Source: Akkermansiaceae bacterium (GTDB taxonomy: Bacteria > Verrucomicrobiota > Verrucomicrobiia > Verrucomicrobiales > Akkermansiaceae). Taken from it: a stretch of DNA of 64,000 nucleotides. The stretch is from NCBI GenBank assembly GCA_903827375.1, contig CAIKHZ010000229.1, positions 1 to 64,000 on the forward strand, written 5' to 3'. Both the position numbers and the translations under genes were made by a program. The notes beneath the pieces are model-generated. The model was not told where the DNA came from and did not search any database. It was given only the letters and a program-made list of their open reading frames with translations. Positions 53,323 through 62,942 of the stretch are shown piece by piece. Each line of letters starts with the position of its first letter. Position 1 is the stretch's first letter.

Positions 53323-55791
53323 TTACTTAGCGGGGTGGTGCCACAGGGATTCCCAGTAGCGCTGGTCCGTCTGATAGGCATTGACTGCGGCGTCGGGGGC
53401 GAGGTCCGCAGGCAATACGCCGTAGCGTTTCATCTCGCGGAGGTAGGCGGGACGGGGTTTGAAGTTAGGCATGTCAAAGCGGGTGATGGTCTCCAAGCGA
53501 TCCTTGCCGGCGGTGACCATTGCCAGCAGGGCTTGGTAGCCGGGGTCGGAGGTGTCCGCAAAGACTGCCTCAGTGTTATCAGGTTTGTGGCAGAGTTGAT
53601 AGCCGCCGGCGCTGCGGGCGAGCGGGGCTAACAATATCATGGATTTTTGCGGACGGCTGAGATTAAAGACGAGGTGGCGACTGGTGACGAGCGAGCGATC
53701 GGGAATCCTCGGCTGCCAGAACGAGGTGCCGCGTTCGTCAGAGAGATTGCGCGGCAGGCGCGGGGCTCCCTTGTCTGAGTGGCAGGCGAGGCAGCGGCTA
53801 TCCACCACCTGCGCAGCGGCACGGGTGCTGGGCCAGTCAACATCGGTGCCGACCTGGTTGTTTTCCTCGTAACCGCCGATCATGCCGGTGCCTAGTGCGG
53901 CATAAGTGCCCGGGTAGGTGGCTGCGGCGTCGATCCAAAGGCGCAACATGGTGGCTTGGTGAGGGGTGACGGTGGCACCGTAGTGGGAGCCGTCGATGAG
54001 CTTGAGCAAGCGGCTGGCGGAGGATCCGTGGGTGCGGGGGGCGTGGTTGCTGGTGGCCTGGTTGCGGCCATCGGAAAACAGGCCTGCGATGGTGAGCATG
54101 AAATAGCTATGGCTGAACATCGGGCCATGGTCGCCTGTTAGGATGAGTTTACCGGCATATGGGCCGCCGCGGGTGGTCTTGTCGTAGTCATGGCAAGCGA
54201 CGCAGGCGGAGTCGAGGATCGGTTGGATGTCACGGGGAAAGTCGAACACTTCAGGCACGCCGGGCACCGGGGTGATTTGGCTTGGCGGGTGGTCCAAGGC
54301 GGTGGGATGGAGCGGTGGAAGGGTGGTACGAGTGCGCTGCTCGTGGCAGCCGATACAGCTGGTGAGCTCACCCGGCTGGACTGTTAGAAAACTTTGCATG
54401 CGTTTTACAGCCATGTCTTTTTCATCCAAGGCGATAAAGAAGAAGCTACGACGTGCGGGAAGTTCGAGGAAGGCGGAGCCGTCGGGTTCCACTGGCACGG
54501 TGCCAGCCACGCGTTCGAGGGTGAAGGAACCGCCATAGGTAAGGGGGTCCATTCCGCCGGTGTAGTTGATGGGTTTGGGCAGTGACTCGATGACTAGCAA
54601 TTTACGGATTTCGCCGGGTTTGATGCCCTGCATATTGCGGCCTTCGAGGATATTGTAGAGGATGAGTTTGCCGGTGGCTTGGGCGGAATCGGTGTGGCGC
54701 GCAATGACCTTTCCCAATGAGCGCGGCAGGACGGGGCGTGGCTCATGCACCCAGAAGCCGGCTTGGCGCTCGGATTCCGGCAGCGTGAACAGCGGCGAGG
54801 TACCGCCTTTGCTGTCCATGGCGAGAATCTCGGCACCTCGGGCAACGATGAATGCCTCGGTGGAAAGTGGCCAGGGGTCGCGGAAATCAGCAGAGGCGGA
54901 TATCACGTGGACGGCAGCGGGGTCGTCGGGGCCGAGGCGCGGATTGAGAGTGACGACCTGGCCAGCGTGTTCCATTTGGCCGTGGCCGGGGGAGAAAATA
55001 CTAACGATTTGATCGGAGTCCGGGATGGGCTTGGCATCGATCATGACGATGCCCGGGGCCTGGTTGCCGAAGTAAATCATCTGGTTGGTGCCGTCTGGAT
55101 TGGCGCTCCAGAGGTGATGATAGTGGACTTGGGAGCGGTCGATGTACTCCCAGCGCTGATAGAGGATGCGGCCATCGGGAAGTGGCCACGGGGTATTTTC
55201 CTGTTCGAGGTTAGCGGAAATGAGCTCGATGTTGCTGCCGTCCGCGTTGCAGCGGTGGAGGGTGGCGACCTGGGTGAGCCAGCAATTGACCCAGCGTTTG
55301 CAGCGGCTGGAGACAAACACGATGCCGCCGTCTGGCAGTTGGCTTGGTTCGAAGTCATCCCACGGGCCGTCGGTGAGTTGGTGCATGTCTGAGCCGTCGA
55401 GCCGACACTCATGGAGGTGATAGTGCGGATCGGAACCCTTGCGCCATGCAAACAGGATGCGGCTGGCATCGGCGTTAAGAACCGGATCGCGGATGCCGCC
55501 GAGCGGATCGTCAATCAGGTTAGTGACTTGTCCGCTAACCACATTGAGTTTGCAGAGGCGGCCACCGGGTAGGTAGGTGGCACGGTTCTCATTGGGGCCG
55601 TAGTAGCTGAAGTTGGCATACCAATGGCCGTCGCTGGGATTGTTTTTTCGCACGGCGAAGACAATCTCCTTGAGTGCCGGGGCATGGCCCAGCACGTCAC
55701 TGCGCACGTCGGCGGAGGCCACATTCAGGCCGGCGGTCAGCGCCAGAGCGGTTGCCAGGAGGCGCGGTGGGCATGATGGGTTGATTGGCAT
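53323..55791 (-). CDS. HzsA-like secreted multihaem protein (3 CxxCH)
   Basis: PD40-like repeats, GTVPVEPDGSAFLELP, SCIGCHEQ, ACVACHDY, CLACHSDKG. Confidence 0.82.
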   Translation of the reverse strand: MPINPSCPPRLLATALALTAGLNVASADVRSDVLGHAPALKEIVFAVRKNNPSDGHWYANFSYYGPNENRATYLPGGRLCKLNVVSGQVTNLIDDPLGGIRDPVLNADASRILFAWRKGSDPHYHLHECRLDGSDMHQLTDGPWDDFEPSQLPDGGIVFVSSRCKRWVNCWLTQVATLHRCNADGSNIELISANLEQENTPWPLPDGRILYQRWEYIDRSQVHYHHLWSANPDGTNQMIYFGNQAPGIVMIDAKPIPDSDQIVSIFSPGHGQMEHAGQVVTLNPRLGPDDPAAVHVISASADFRDPWPLSTEAFIVARGAEILAMDSKGGTSPLFTLPESERQAGFWVHEPRPVLPRSLGKVIARHTDSAQATGKLILYNILEGRNMQGIKPGEIRKLLVIESLPKPINYTGGMDPLTYGGSFTLERVAGTVPVEPDGSAFLELPARRSFFFIALDEKDMAVKRMQSFLTVQPGELTSCIGCHEQRTRTTLPPLHPTALDHPPSQITPVPGVPEVFDFPRDIQPILDSACVACHDYDKTTRGGPYAGKLILTGDHGPMFSHSYFMLTIAGLFSDGRNQATSNHAPRTHGSSASRLLKLIDGSHYGATVTPHQATMLRLWIDAAATYPGTYAALGTGMIGGYEENNQVGTDVDWPSTRAAAQVVDSRCLACHSDKGAPRLPRNLSDERGTSFWQPRIPDRSLVTSRHLVFNLSRPQKSMILLAPLARSAGGYQLCHKPDNTEAVFADTSDPGYQALLAMVTAGKDRLETITRFDMPNFKPRPAYLREMKRYGVLPADLAPDAAVNAYQTDQRYWESLWHHPAK

Positions 55792-55933
55792 AGGAATGGT
55801 TGGATGTTGGCGGAGGGCATGGTCCCCTGCCACCGGTGGCCCGGGCATCCTACCCGGTGCATCTTTTCAAACAATCAAAGGTGTTGGTATAGGCGAAAAA
55901 GCAATTCTCGAAAGGCAACTGAGATGAATTGTA

Positions 55934-56001
55934 TCGACGGTCTGTGAGCGCCGATATGTGCGAAATCTCCTCTTGCGCAGCGACGGTCAAAGACTGCCGC
56001 T
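55934..56001. repeat. two tandem REP-like imperfect palindromes
   Basis: TCGACGGTC-TGT-GAGCGCCGA (55934-55954) and AGCGACGGTC-AAA-GACTGCCGCT (55979-56001); second has GTAG at its 5' end on the minus strand. Confidence 0.65.
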
Positions 56002-56056
56002 ACAGGGCTTCACATGAGCTGATCATAGATAGGCCCCTACAAGCTGATCGATATTC

Positions 56057-57862
56057 TTAGAGCGATTGCAGATAGGCGCTGAGGTCGTCGAGCTGGGCGG
56101 GAGTCAGCTTTGAGGTGACTCCGTGTTTGTCTTTGGTGTTTTGCTCGACGAGCACCTCGCGGATGGTCACCGCGCTGCCATCGTGGAGGTACGGAGGGGT
56201 GCGCCACAATTCGGTCAGGGAGGTCGTGTCGAATCTGAGAGCTCCTTGGTCGAAGGGGCGGCTGGTGCCCACATCGTACATTTGGAGGTTGGTGAGCAAG
56301 GGGCCTGGGTGGCATTTGGCGCAGGCGATTTGGGGGTCGTTGTAGAGTTTTTCACCGCGCAGAGCGGCGTCGGTCAGGGACCCGTCCGCCTTGCGGTAAG
56401 GACTCACCACCGGTTGGAGACCTTTCAGATAGGAATAGACAGCTTGCACATCCTCGTTTTTCGGCTCAGTGAAAAGAATGTGGACGAAGCCGGCCCGAAC
56501 ACAGGCTTGTAAATCGTCGCGGGCACCGTGGGACATGAGCGGCGGCGTACGGTCGCTGAAGACGAGCGAACGGGCGTTTTTCGGATTGCCCAGACCGTCG
56601 TTGAGCAAATCCCAGTTGAGACCGTCGGCCCGCCCGTCAGGATGGCATGAGGCACAGCTGAGCCAACGCTGGAAGCAGCGGCCCGCATCGTGGAAGAGCG
56701 CTTCGCCTTGGCGGGCAAGATCGGCCTGGGGCTGCACACCGAGCGCTACGGCGACCGGGGCGGCACCGTTAATGTCGGTCAGGACGACGTCGCCAGAGAA
56801 GTACGCGGCGCTGGCTACGCGCTTGCCATCGGGAGCCACGGCGAGACCACGGGGGCCTTTGCCCGGAAGGTCCACGCGGCGGATGAGGTTGTGGCGGTAG
56901 AGGGCGGCGAGGTCATTGACGAGCAATTCGGGGGTTTCCTTGAGGATTTCCGGGAGTCGTTCGAGGTCGATGAGGGCGAGTTGATGGACGCCGGAGAGGG
57001 TGATGAACAAACGCATACCGGAGGGATCCAGCGCGATACCCCAGGGGTCGGCCGCCCCATCCATCACTTGGTCCAAGAGGACGGTGGCGACAATTTTGCT
57101 GGCTGCCACGTCGATGATCGTCATGGCATTGGTATTGACCCAGCCGCGATCGAGTTGGGTGGTAGGCAGGTTAAATCGGCCGAGTGTGTGGACGACGTAA
57201 GCGGTGTGGCCGTCGCCGCTGACGGCGATGCCGCGGGTGTTGGTGGCGCCGAGAGGCAAGCGGATTGGGGGTTTGGCTTGCAATGTTTGGAGATCGATCA
57301 CCGACACTTGGGTGGCCGTGTCCGGGGCGACGGCGGCGGTGTCCGGGATGAGGTTGCTAACGAGAGCAAGGGACTCGTCCGGGGTGATGGCCACAGCGGT
57401 GGGTTGGCGGCCGACGGTGATGTTGGCCTTGGTGGTGCCGGAGGCGACGTCGATGACGGTGAGTTTGTCCAAGCCCCAATCGGTGGCCAGCAGGAATTTA
57501 TGGCGCGGGGCCATGGCGAGTCCGCGAGGGTAGCGGCCGGTGGTTAGGCGGCGGGTGACTGCGCCGCTAGCAGGATCGATTTCAGCGATGCTGCTGGCAC
57601 CGGTTTCTGAGGCGAAGAGGTGTTTTCCATCAGGTGCCCAAGCGAGGCCGGCGGGAGCGCCGCTGAGTTTGATCGTGCGCAGGACGGTGTTGTTAGCTGG
57701 GTCAATGAGGACCACCGCCGGGCTGGTGGCATCCGTGACCGCGAGAATTTTCCCATCGGGTGCGAAGGCGGTTTCAAGGGCCGAGTGCACCTCGGCACCC
57801 ATCGCTGAGTGCAGGGCGGTTGCGGCGAGGATGGCGGTCAGCCAAGCGGGGGCATGTTTCAT
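56057..57862 (-). CDS. YVTN/NHL-type beta-propeller fused to dihaem cytochrome-c-peroxidase-like domain
   Basis: ALAVTD-type repeats (FAPDGKILAVTDATSPAVVLIDPANNTVLRTIKL), CASCHPDGRADGLNWDLLNDGLGNPKNARSL, IACAKCHPGPLLTNLQMYDVGT. Start at MKHAPAWL. Confidence 0.88.
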   Translation of the reverse strand: MKHAPAWLTAILAATALHSAMGAEVHSALETAFAPDGKILAVTDATSPAVVLIDPANNTVLRTIKLSGAPAGLAWAPDGKHLFASETGASSIAEIDPASGAVTRRLTTGRYPRGLAMAPRHKFLLATDWGLDKLTVIDVASGTTKANITVGRQPTAVAITPDESLALVSNLIPDTAAVAPDTATQVSVIDLQTLQAKPPIRLPLGATNTRGIAVSGDGHTAYVVHTLGRFNLPTTQLDRGWVNTNAMTIIDVAASKIVATVLLDQVMDGAADPWGIALDPSGMRLFITLSGVHQLALIDLERLPEILKETPELLVNDLAALYRHNLIRRVDLPGKGPRGLAVAPDGKRVASAAYFSGDVVLTDINGAAPVAVALGVQPQADLARQGEALFHDAGRCFQRWLSCASCHPDGRADGLNWDLLNDGLGNPKNARSLVFSDRTPPLMSHGARDDLQACVRAGFVHILFTEPKNEDVQAVYSYLKGLQPVVSPYRKADGSLTDAALRGEKLYNDPQIACAKCHPGPLLTNLQMYDVGTSRPFDQGALRFDTTSLTELWRTPPYLHDGSAVTIREVLVEQNTKDKHGVTSKLTPAQLDDLSAYLQSL

Positions 57863-57962
57863 CGGGTGGAGGGGTGGGAGTGGAGCTGGTTCCCGCGCCG
57901 CAAGCACACGCAACGCGGAAACCGAGGGCCTATTTGCAGTTAATAGCAGGCAATGCTGCGGG

Positions 57963-58844
57963 TCATTTGGCGGGTTTGGCAGGTTTGGCCGGCTCGGCTT
58001 TGCCGGAACCCAGAGCGACGACGCGGAAGCCGTAGTTGGGCCATTTTCCGCCATCGACATCGTAGCGGGTTGTCGCAAGCAGATAGGCATCTTTGTCGTG
58101 CATGTAGAATGAACCGCCACGGAGGCCGACCTTATCACCCGTCATGGTTTCGTTGTATTCCCAAACGTTGCCGTCCTGATCAAACGTCCCCCATGGACTG
58201 GGGGCTGTCTTGAAACTGCCGACATCGGTGGGGGTGTCACTGTTCAGGTTGCAGGCCGGGGCGCTGCCACCTTTCACCGCGTATGGCCAATAGCCCGGGC
58301 CACCGGGTTTTTCGGCATCGAAATAGGCGGCTTTGTACCATTCGTTTTCAGTGGCAATGGCCCACTTCAAGGTTTTGCCGACGGCAAGGGTGGCGTGATT
58401 TGGCGGAGTCACCTGGCCCCACTTGATTGTGTAGCTGCCGCTCTCCGTGTCGGCGCCGATGCCGCCGCCGTTGCTCAACCAGTTCGCGTAACGAACGCAG
58501 GAGAGCCAAGTGAGGTAGTTGACGGGTTTTTTGCCCATGGCATCTTTCAAGCTATAGGTGAAGCTGCCGGCTTCGCCGCTGCGGAGGATCCCGCCGTATT
58601 GGGTGCCCATGCGGCCGTCGTAGAGTTCGTAGGAATCGCTTTTGGCGACGGCGTTGAGAAAGGCGCAATACTCTTCGTTGGTCACCTCGAATTTGCCGAT
58701 TTTGTATTCGTAGGGCACTGCGCCATAGCCCGTGGAGTCGGCCGCATTGCCCGGCTTGCCCACCGGAACTGTCACTGGTGGGGCCGCTTGGACTGCGACA
58801 GAGGCGGCTAACAGCAGCCAAATGGATTTGGAATGGGTCATCAT
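57963..58844 (-). CDS. secreted SUMF1/FGE-fold protein
   Basis: YKIGKFEVTNEEYCAFLNAVA, PVNYLTWLSCVRYANWLSNG, ATENEWYKAAYF, DQDGNVWEYNETM, GLRGGSFYMHD, YGFRVVAL. Confidence 0.88.
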   Translation of the reverse strand: MMTHSKSIWLLLAASVAVQAAPPVTVPVGKPGNAADSTGYGAVPYEYKIGKFEVTNEEYCAFLNAVAKSDSYELYDGRMGTQYGGILRSGEAGSFTYSLKDAMGKKPVNYLTWLSCVRYANWLSNGGGIGADTESGSYTIKWGQVTPPNHATLAVGKTLKWAIATENEWYKAAYFDAEKPGGPGYWPYAVKGGSAPACNLNSDTPTDVGSFKTAPSPWGTFDQDGNVWEYNETMTGDKVGLRGGSFYMHDKDAYLLATTRYDVDGGKWPNYGFRVVALGSGKAEPAKPAKPAK

Positions 58845-59257
58845 ATGGTAATTAGTTTGGTATTTGCCGAAACAGTTTGCCTTCATTCTCTGACAACTGG
58901 ATCGCGGCTGCCCACCTTACGTGCCACGGTCCGGGGGTCTTTCGGAAAATTTTGTCTAGGTGTGCGGGATTGGTGAGACGTGTGGCAAGTGCGGCCATGG
59001 GTGCCAAACCAAGGCGAGGCGGATTGCAAAATCCACAGGCTTGTGAGGGGTTGCGGCAAAGTGGGAATCGTTGTGAGGGATCGGGCATTATGGCGGACGC
59101 AGTGTCCCTAAGTATCTAGCCAAAGAACTCGGCGTTAGACCTCAAAAGAGCCAATGAGTCGAGCAAGTTCAATTCCCTGAAATTGCCGTCAAACTCAGGA
59201 GCCGCACAAGCCTATTTGTCGCGCTTGTGGCTTTGGAGAGGAGGGGGCAGAACTCAG

Positions 59258-60664
59258 TCAATGCTTCGCAACGAGATCGTAGCCGCGCCAATCGCCGATG
59301 GTGATGGTCGCGAATTGGCCAACGGGCAGGGCCTCATCGACATGCACTGAGCCGTCGATTTCCGGGGCGTCCCAGGCGCTGCGGGCCAGGCCGGGGCTTT
59401 CGACGAGCACACGCACTGACCTGCCGACCTGGGCTTGGTTGGTTTCGCCGGCGATGCGTTGAAGGGCTGCCATGGCGCGTGACCAGCGGCTGCGGCGGGT
59501 CATGTGGTGGAGGTGGCCGTTCAATTGATAGGCGCGGGTGCCTTCTTCCTTGGAGTATTGAAATACCCCGGCACGCTCAAAGCGGAACTCATCGATAAAG
59601 TCCAACAATTCCTGGAAATCCTCCTCGGTTTCGCCGGGGAAGCCAACGATGAAGGTGGTGCGAATGGCCAGGCCGGGGATGCCGACGCGCATCCGGCGCA
59701 GCAGGTCGCGGATGTAGTCGCCGCTGGTCACCCGCTGCATGGCCGTGAGCATGCGATCGGATATGTGTTGGAGCGGGATATCGACGTACTTGGCCACCTT
59801 GTCGCAGGCGGCGATGGTTTCTATCAATTCATCAGACCAATGGGCCGGGTGGGTGTAGAGGAGTCGCACCCAGAAGTCGCCGGGAAGCTGGTTGATGGCG
59901 CGCAGCAGGCTGGCGAGGCTTTCGCCCTTGGTGGAATCCACTGGCGAGGTCGGCTTCGGGCGGTGCTCGCTCCAGTGGTCCATGCCAAAATACGTGGTAT
60001 CCTGGGAAATGAGGTTGATTTCCTTGACCCCCGAAGCGACCAGCGCCTCGACTTCGCGCACGACTGAGTTCTGGCTGCGGGAACGGTGGCGACCGCGGAT
60101 TTGCGGAATAATGCAAAACGAACAGGTGTGGTTGCAACCTTCGGCAATCTTGACGTAGGCAAAATGGTCCGGCGTGAGCCGGAAACGCGGCGTCGTGTAA
60201 TCCGGAACAAATTGAGGCTTGAGCGTGACGAAATCGCGGGGGTCGTCGGTGGCTGCGGGCCCCTCGTCCTTGGTTAGTTCGCTTTGATCGTTAGATCCTA
60301 ACAGCTTGTGGATGATCGGAGCGATTTTTGGGAGTTGGTCGAGGCCGATGAAGGCATCGACTTCCGGCATCAGACCGGGCAGGTCCTTTGCAAAGCGTTG
60401 AGACAAGCAGCCTGCGACGATGATTTTCTGGCGGGCTCGTTCGGGGTCGGCGCTGCGGTCCTTGACGGCACCGAACACAGCGTCGATTGACTCCTGCTTG
60501 GCGATATCGATGAACGAGCAGGTGTTGATGATGAGCACATCGGCGAGTTCGGGATCTGGAGTCATGGCCATGCCGGCCTGGGCGAGGTGCCCGAGCATGA
60601 CTTCCGAGTCGATGAGGTTTTTGGCGCAACCCAGGGAGATGAGGCCGACGGTGGTGGTGGGCAT
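59258..60664 (-). CDS. rimO: ribosomal protein S12 methylthiotransferase RimO (radical SAM)
   Basis: VGLISLGCAKNLIDSEVMLGHL, IINTCSFIDIAKQESID, EGCNHTCSFCIIPQIRGRHRSR, TFIVGFPGETEEDFQELLDF. Confidence 0.96.
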   Translation of the reverse strand: MPTTTVGLISLGCAKNLIDSEVMLGHLAQAGMAMTPDPELADVLIINTCSFIDIAKQESIDAVFGAVKDRSADPERARQKIIVAGCLSQRFAKDLPGLMPEVDAFIGLDQLPKIAPIIHKLLGSNDQSELTKDEGPAATDDPRDFVTLKPQFVPDYTTPRFRLTPDHFAYVKIAEGCNHTCSFCIIPQIRGRHRSRSQNSVVREVEALVASGVKEINLISQDTTYFGMDHWSEHRPKPTSPVDSTKGESLASLLRAINQLPGDFWVRLLYTHPAHWSDELIETIAACDKVAKYVDIPLQHISDRMLTAMQRVTSGDYIRDLLRRMRVGIPGLAIRTTFIVGFPGETEEDFQELLDFIDEFRFERAGVFQYSKEEGTRAYQLNGHLHHMTRRSRWSRAMAALQRIAGETNQAQVGRSVRVLVESPGLARSAWDAPEIDGSVHVDEALPVGQFATITIGDWRGYDLVAKH

Positions 60665-60667
60665 GTT

Positions 60668-61330
60668 TTAGAAGCGCGGCGGCAGGATGAGTTCGTCGCC
60701 GCGCACCGGGGCGATGGTGCCGAAGCCGGGAAGCACGTTGGCGATAGCTTCGCCACCGACGATGGAAGAGATTTTAAGTTTGCCGAGGATGCCGGTATTG
60801 CGGCGGATATCGAGGATGGTGTTTTGTTGGACTTGATCGGGCATGAGCACCTCGAGGGTGACGAAGGTGCCGGTTTGGGGATCATTGACGCATTCCTTGA
60901 CTTTGGCGACGAGCAGGGCTTGGGCGATGAGGCGGGCTTCGCGGGCGGTGGCGTTCTTTTTTTCCAGCTCGCCACGAACCAACTCCATGTTCTCACTGTC
61001 GGAGACCTTGGCGTTTCGTTCGGCCTTGGCTTTCTCTTCGGCGAGCGCCAGGCTGCGCTCCTCGCTTTCCTTCAAGCGTTGTTTGGTGACCTCCAGCTCG
61101 TCGTGGTTGGCAGGCGGCGGGGCAACGGGGGCTGCGGCGCTTTGCTGAAGTTGTTTTTCCAAGGCGGCGCGGTTGATGTCCTCGCGGAGGGCATCGACGG
61201 TTTTGCGCAGGCGTTCGGTTTCATCGGCCGGGGTGTTTTTCACCCCTTGCTGCATGTTATTCCAAGACATCACCACGGCCGCGAGCAGCAGGGCGACGGT
61301 GGTGCCAAGAAGGAGTTTGGTTGTGTCCAT
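60668..61330 (-). CDS. TM-anchored coiled-coil hypothetical protein
   Basis: N-terminal TM, Glu/Lys-rich coiled coil, C-terminal beta-rich GKLKISSIVGGEAIANVLPGFGTIAPVRGDELILPPRF. Confidence 0.7.
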   Translation of the reverse strand: MDTTKLLLGTTVALLLAAVVMSWNNMQQGVKNTPADETERLRKTVDALREDINRAALEKQLQQSAAAPVAPPPANHDELEVTKQRLKESEERSLALAEEKAKAERNAKVSDSENMELVRGELEKKNATAREARLIAQALLVAKVKECVNDPQTGTFVTLEVLMPDQVQQNTILDIRRNTGILGKLKISSIVGGEAIANVLPGFGTIAPVRGDELILPPRF

Positions 61331-61448
61331 GCGCGGAAGATGACCGGAGCAGCCCTAGCTGTCAACGCGGCAACGCAGGAATTGCCATGAACGGCCTAAA
61401 ATGCCTGGTTCGGCGGGCTGGGAAGTGCGTGGGCCGGAGAGGGTTTAC

Positions 61449-62717
61449 TTAGGGCTGGGTTTGTGCGGCGCGCTCTTGGAGGTGGCGGGTGACGTTGTCC
61501 GGCAGCGGGTTTTGTTGGATCCAGGCCTGGGCGCTGGCCGGGTCGCGGCTCAACCATTTGTCCAAGGAGCGGTTATATGTGTTCTCTTGGTTGCCGGGAT
61601 CGGTGATGCTGCCGACGTAATTCAAAGCAAGGGCCGGATTGCTGCCAAAGGAGTGCCAAACAAACGTCTGAATGGTGCCATCGGTGATATCGGCTGGGTG
61701 GCTGCTGATCATGGCGGCGGCCGCCGTCGGGTCTTGGCCTGAGATGGCGGAAATGACGCCGCGCAAGGCATTACCGCGCTCTTCGCCTTTCGGCAGGGCT
61801 TCATAATAGGCCACGGCGGCGGATTTATCGGCGGTTGCCCAGGCCGCTAGCACGTTATCGAGGCTACGTTTGGTGGCCTCGCCGGGGTTAGCCAGCAACC
61901 AGTCGGCGGTGCCTTTAGGATCAGTTTGGGCCATTTGGTCGGCGGCGCGCATCATCGATCCATTGCGCAGCGAATCATCGGTGAGGGCGGAAATCCACGC
62001 ACGAGCGGCATCTGTGCCCTGGGCCAGGACGTGGGGGAGCATGGCGTCCAGAGCCTCACCGCGTTCGTTACTGCGGGGCATGCTGGTAAGCAATGCGGAG
62101 GCGCGGGCCGGATCAGTGGCACCGAGCGTGCGAATGATGCCAGCAAAGTAGGGATTGGCGTCGGTGCTGGTGTGGTTTGCCTGAGCCCAACGGATCGCGG
62201 CCTCCGGATCGGTGGCGGCCCAGGTCGAGAGGATCGTGGTGGCGGCAAAGCCACTGCGGGTGTTGGCTTGGGCGTAGGCGAGAGCGGCGGTGGGATCGAC
62301 CTGTGACCATGCGGTTAGCAACATGGCGTATTCGCTGAAGCGGCTTTCGGTGATCCCTAGGCCGCGGAATTTGGCAATGGCGGCTTCAAAATCACCCGGG
62401 GCGAGTTGGTCGATGTATGCGAGCAGGGCGCGGTTGCGGTCGAGGGCGTTTTCGCCGCGGACGATGGCTTCGAGTCGGCTGAGTTTATCTCCGCCAGAGG
62501 CACTGTGGCTGGAGTCCGGGTGGGCGTTGCGTTTGGAGCTGGCAGCGGAGTGATCGGCGGAATTTGCGGTGCGGGAGCTTGAGCGCAGGGTGGCGTTGCG
62601 GGAATCAGAGGCATCAGGCGCATCGCTGGAACCCGGGGAGGTGAATTTGCCAACGAGAAATCCGGCAACAGCGATCAGGACGGCTGCGGCGATGGTAGTG
62701 GCAGGAGTGAGTTTCAT
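61449..62717 (-). CDS. TM-anchored alpha-helical repeat protein (W-x-x-x-DP-x-x-A repeats)
   Basis: Repeats such as WSQVDPTAALAYAQAN, WAATDPEAAIRWAQAN, LGATDPARASALL, AAWATADKSAAVAYYEALP, WLSRDPASAQAWIQQN. Confidence 0.7.
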   Translation of the reverse strand: MKLTPATTIAAAVLIAVAGFLVGKFTSPGSSDAPDASDSRNATLRSSSRTANSADHSAASSKRNAHPDSSHSASGGDKLSRLEAIVRGENALDRNRALLAYIDQLAPGDFEAAIAKFRGLGITESRFSEYAMLLTAWSQVDPTAALAYAQANTRSGFAATTILSTWAATDPEAAIRWAQANHTSTDANPYFAGIIRTLGATDPARASALLTSMPRSNERGEALDAMLPHVLAQGTDAARAWISALTDDSLRNGSMMRAADQMAQTDPKGTADWLLANPGEATKRSLDNVLAAWATADKSAAVAYYEALPKGEERGNALRGVISAISGQDPTAAAAMISSHPADITDGTIQTFVWHSFGSNPALALNYVGSITDPGNQENTYNRSLDKWLSRDPASAQAWIQQNPLPDNVTRHLQERAAQTQP

Positions 62718-62942
62718 AAGGGGTGATGAAAGTTAGGAGCAGGCTCTGTGACCCTTTTACCGATCCAAAGTGCCGAATATTTCTGCAAATATCCCTCAGG
62801 GCACGAGCGGGGCGCTTCCTTGGGGCCCAATGTGGCGGCGGCGGACCGAGATGTTTTCACGGTGAGTGGGGAAAATCGGTAGATCGAACCATGCCAGAGC
62901 AGGGCCACGCGTTATCTGGGTCACAGGCTCGTATCCACCTTG

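Noticed and set aside
57963-58844. Sulfatase-activating FGE
   Set aside because: No Cys pair after RGGSF and no sulfatase in the window.
59200-59232. Intrinsic terminator after rimO
   Set aside because: AGCCGCACAAGC/GCTTGTGGCT forms a bulged stem, but the minus-strand sequence after it lacks a T run.
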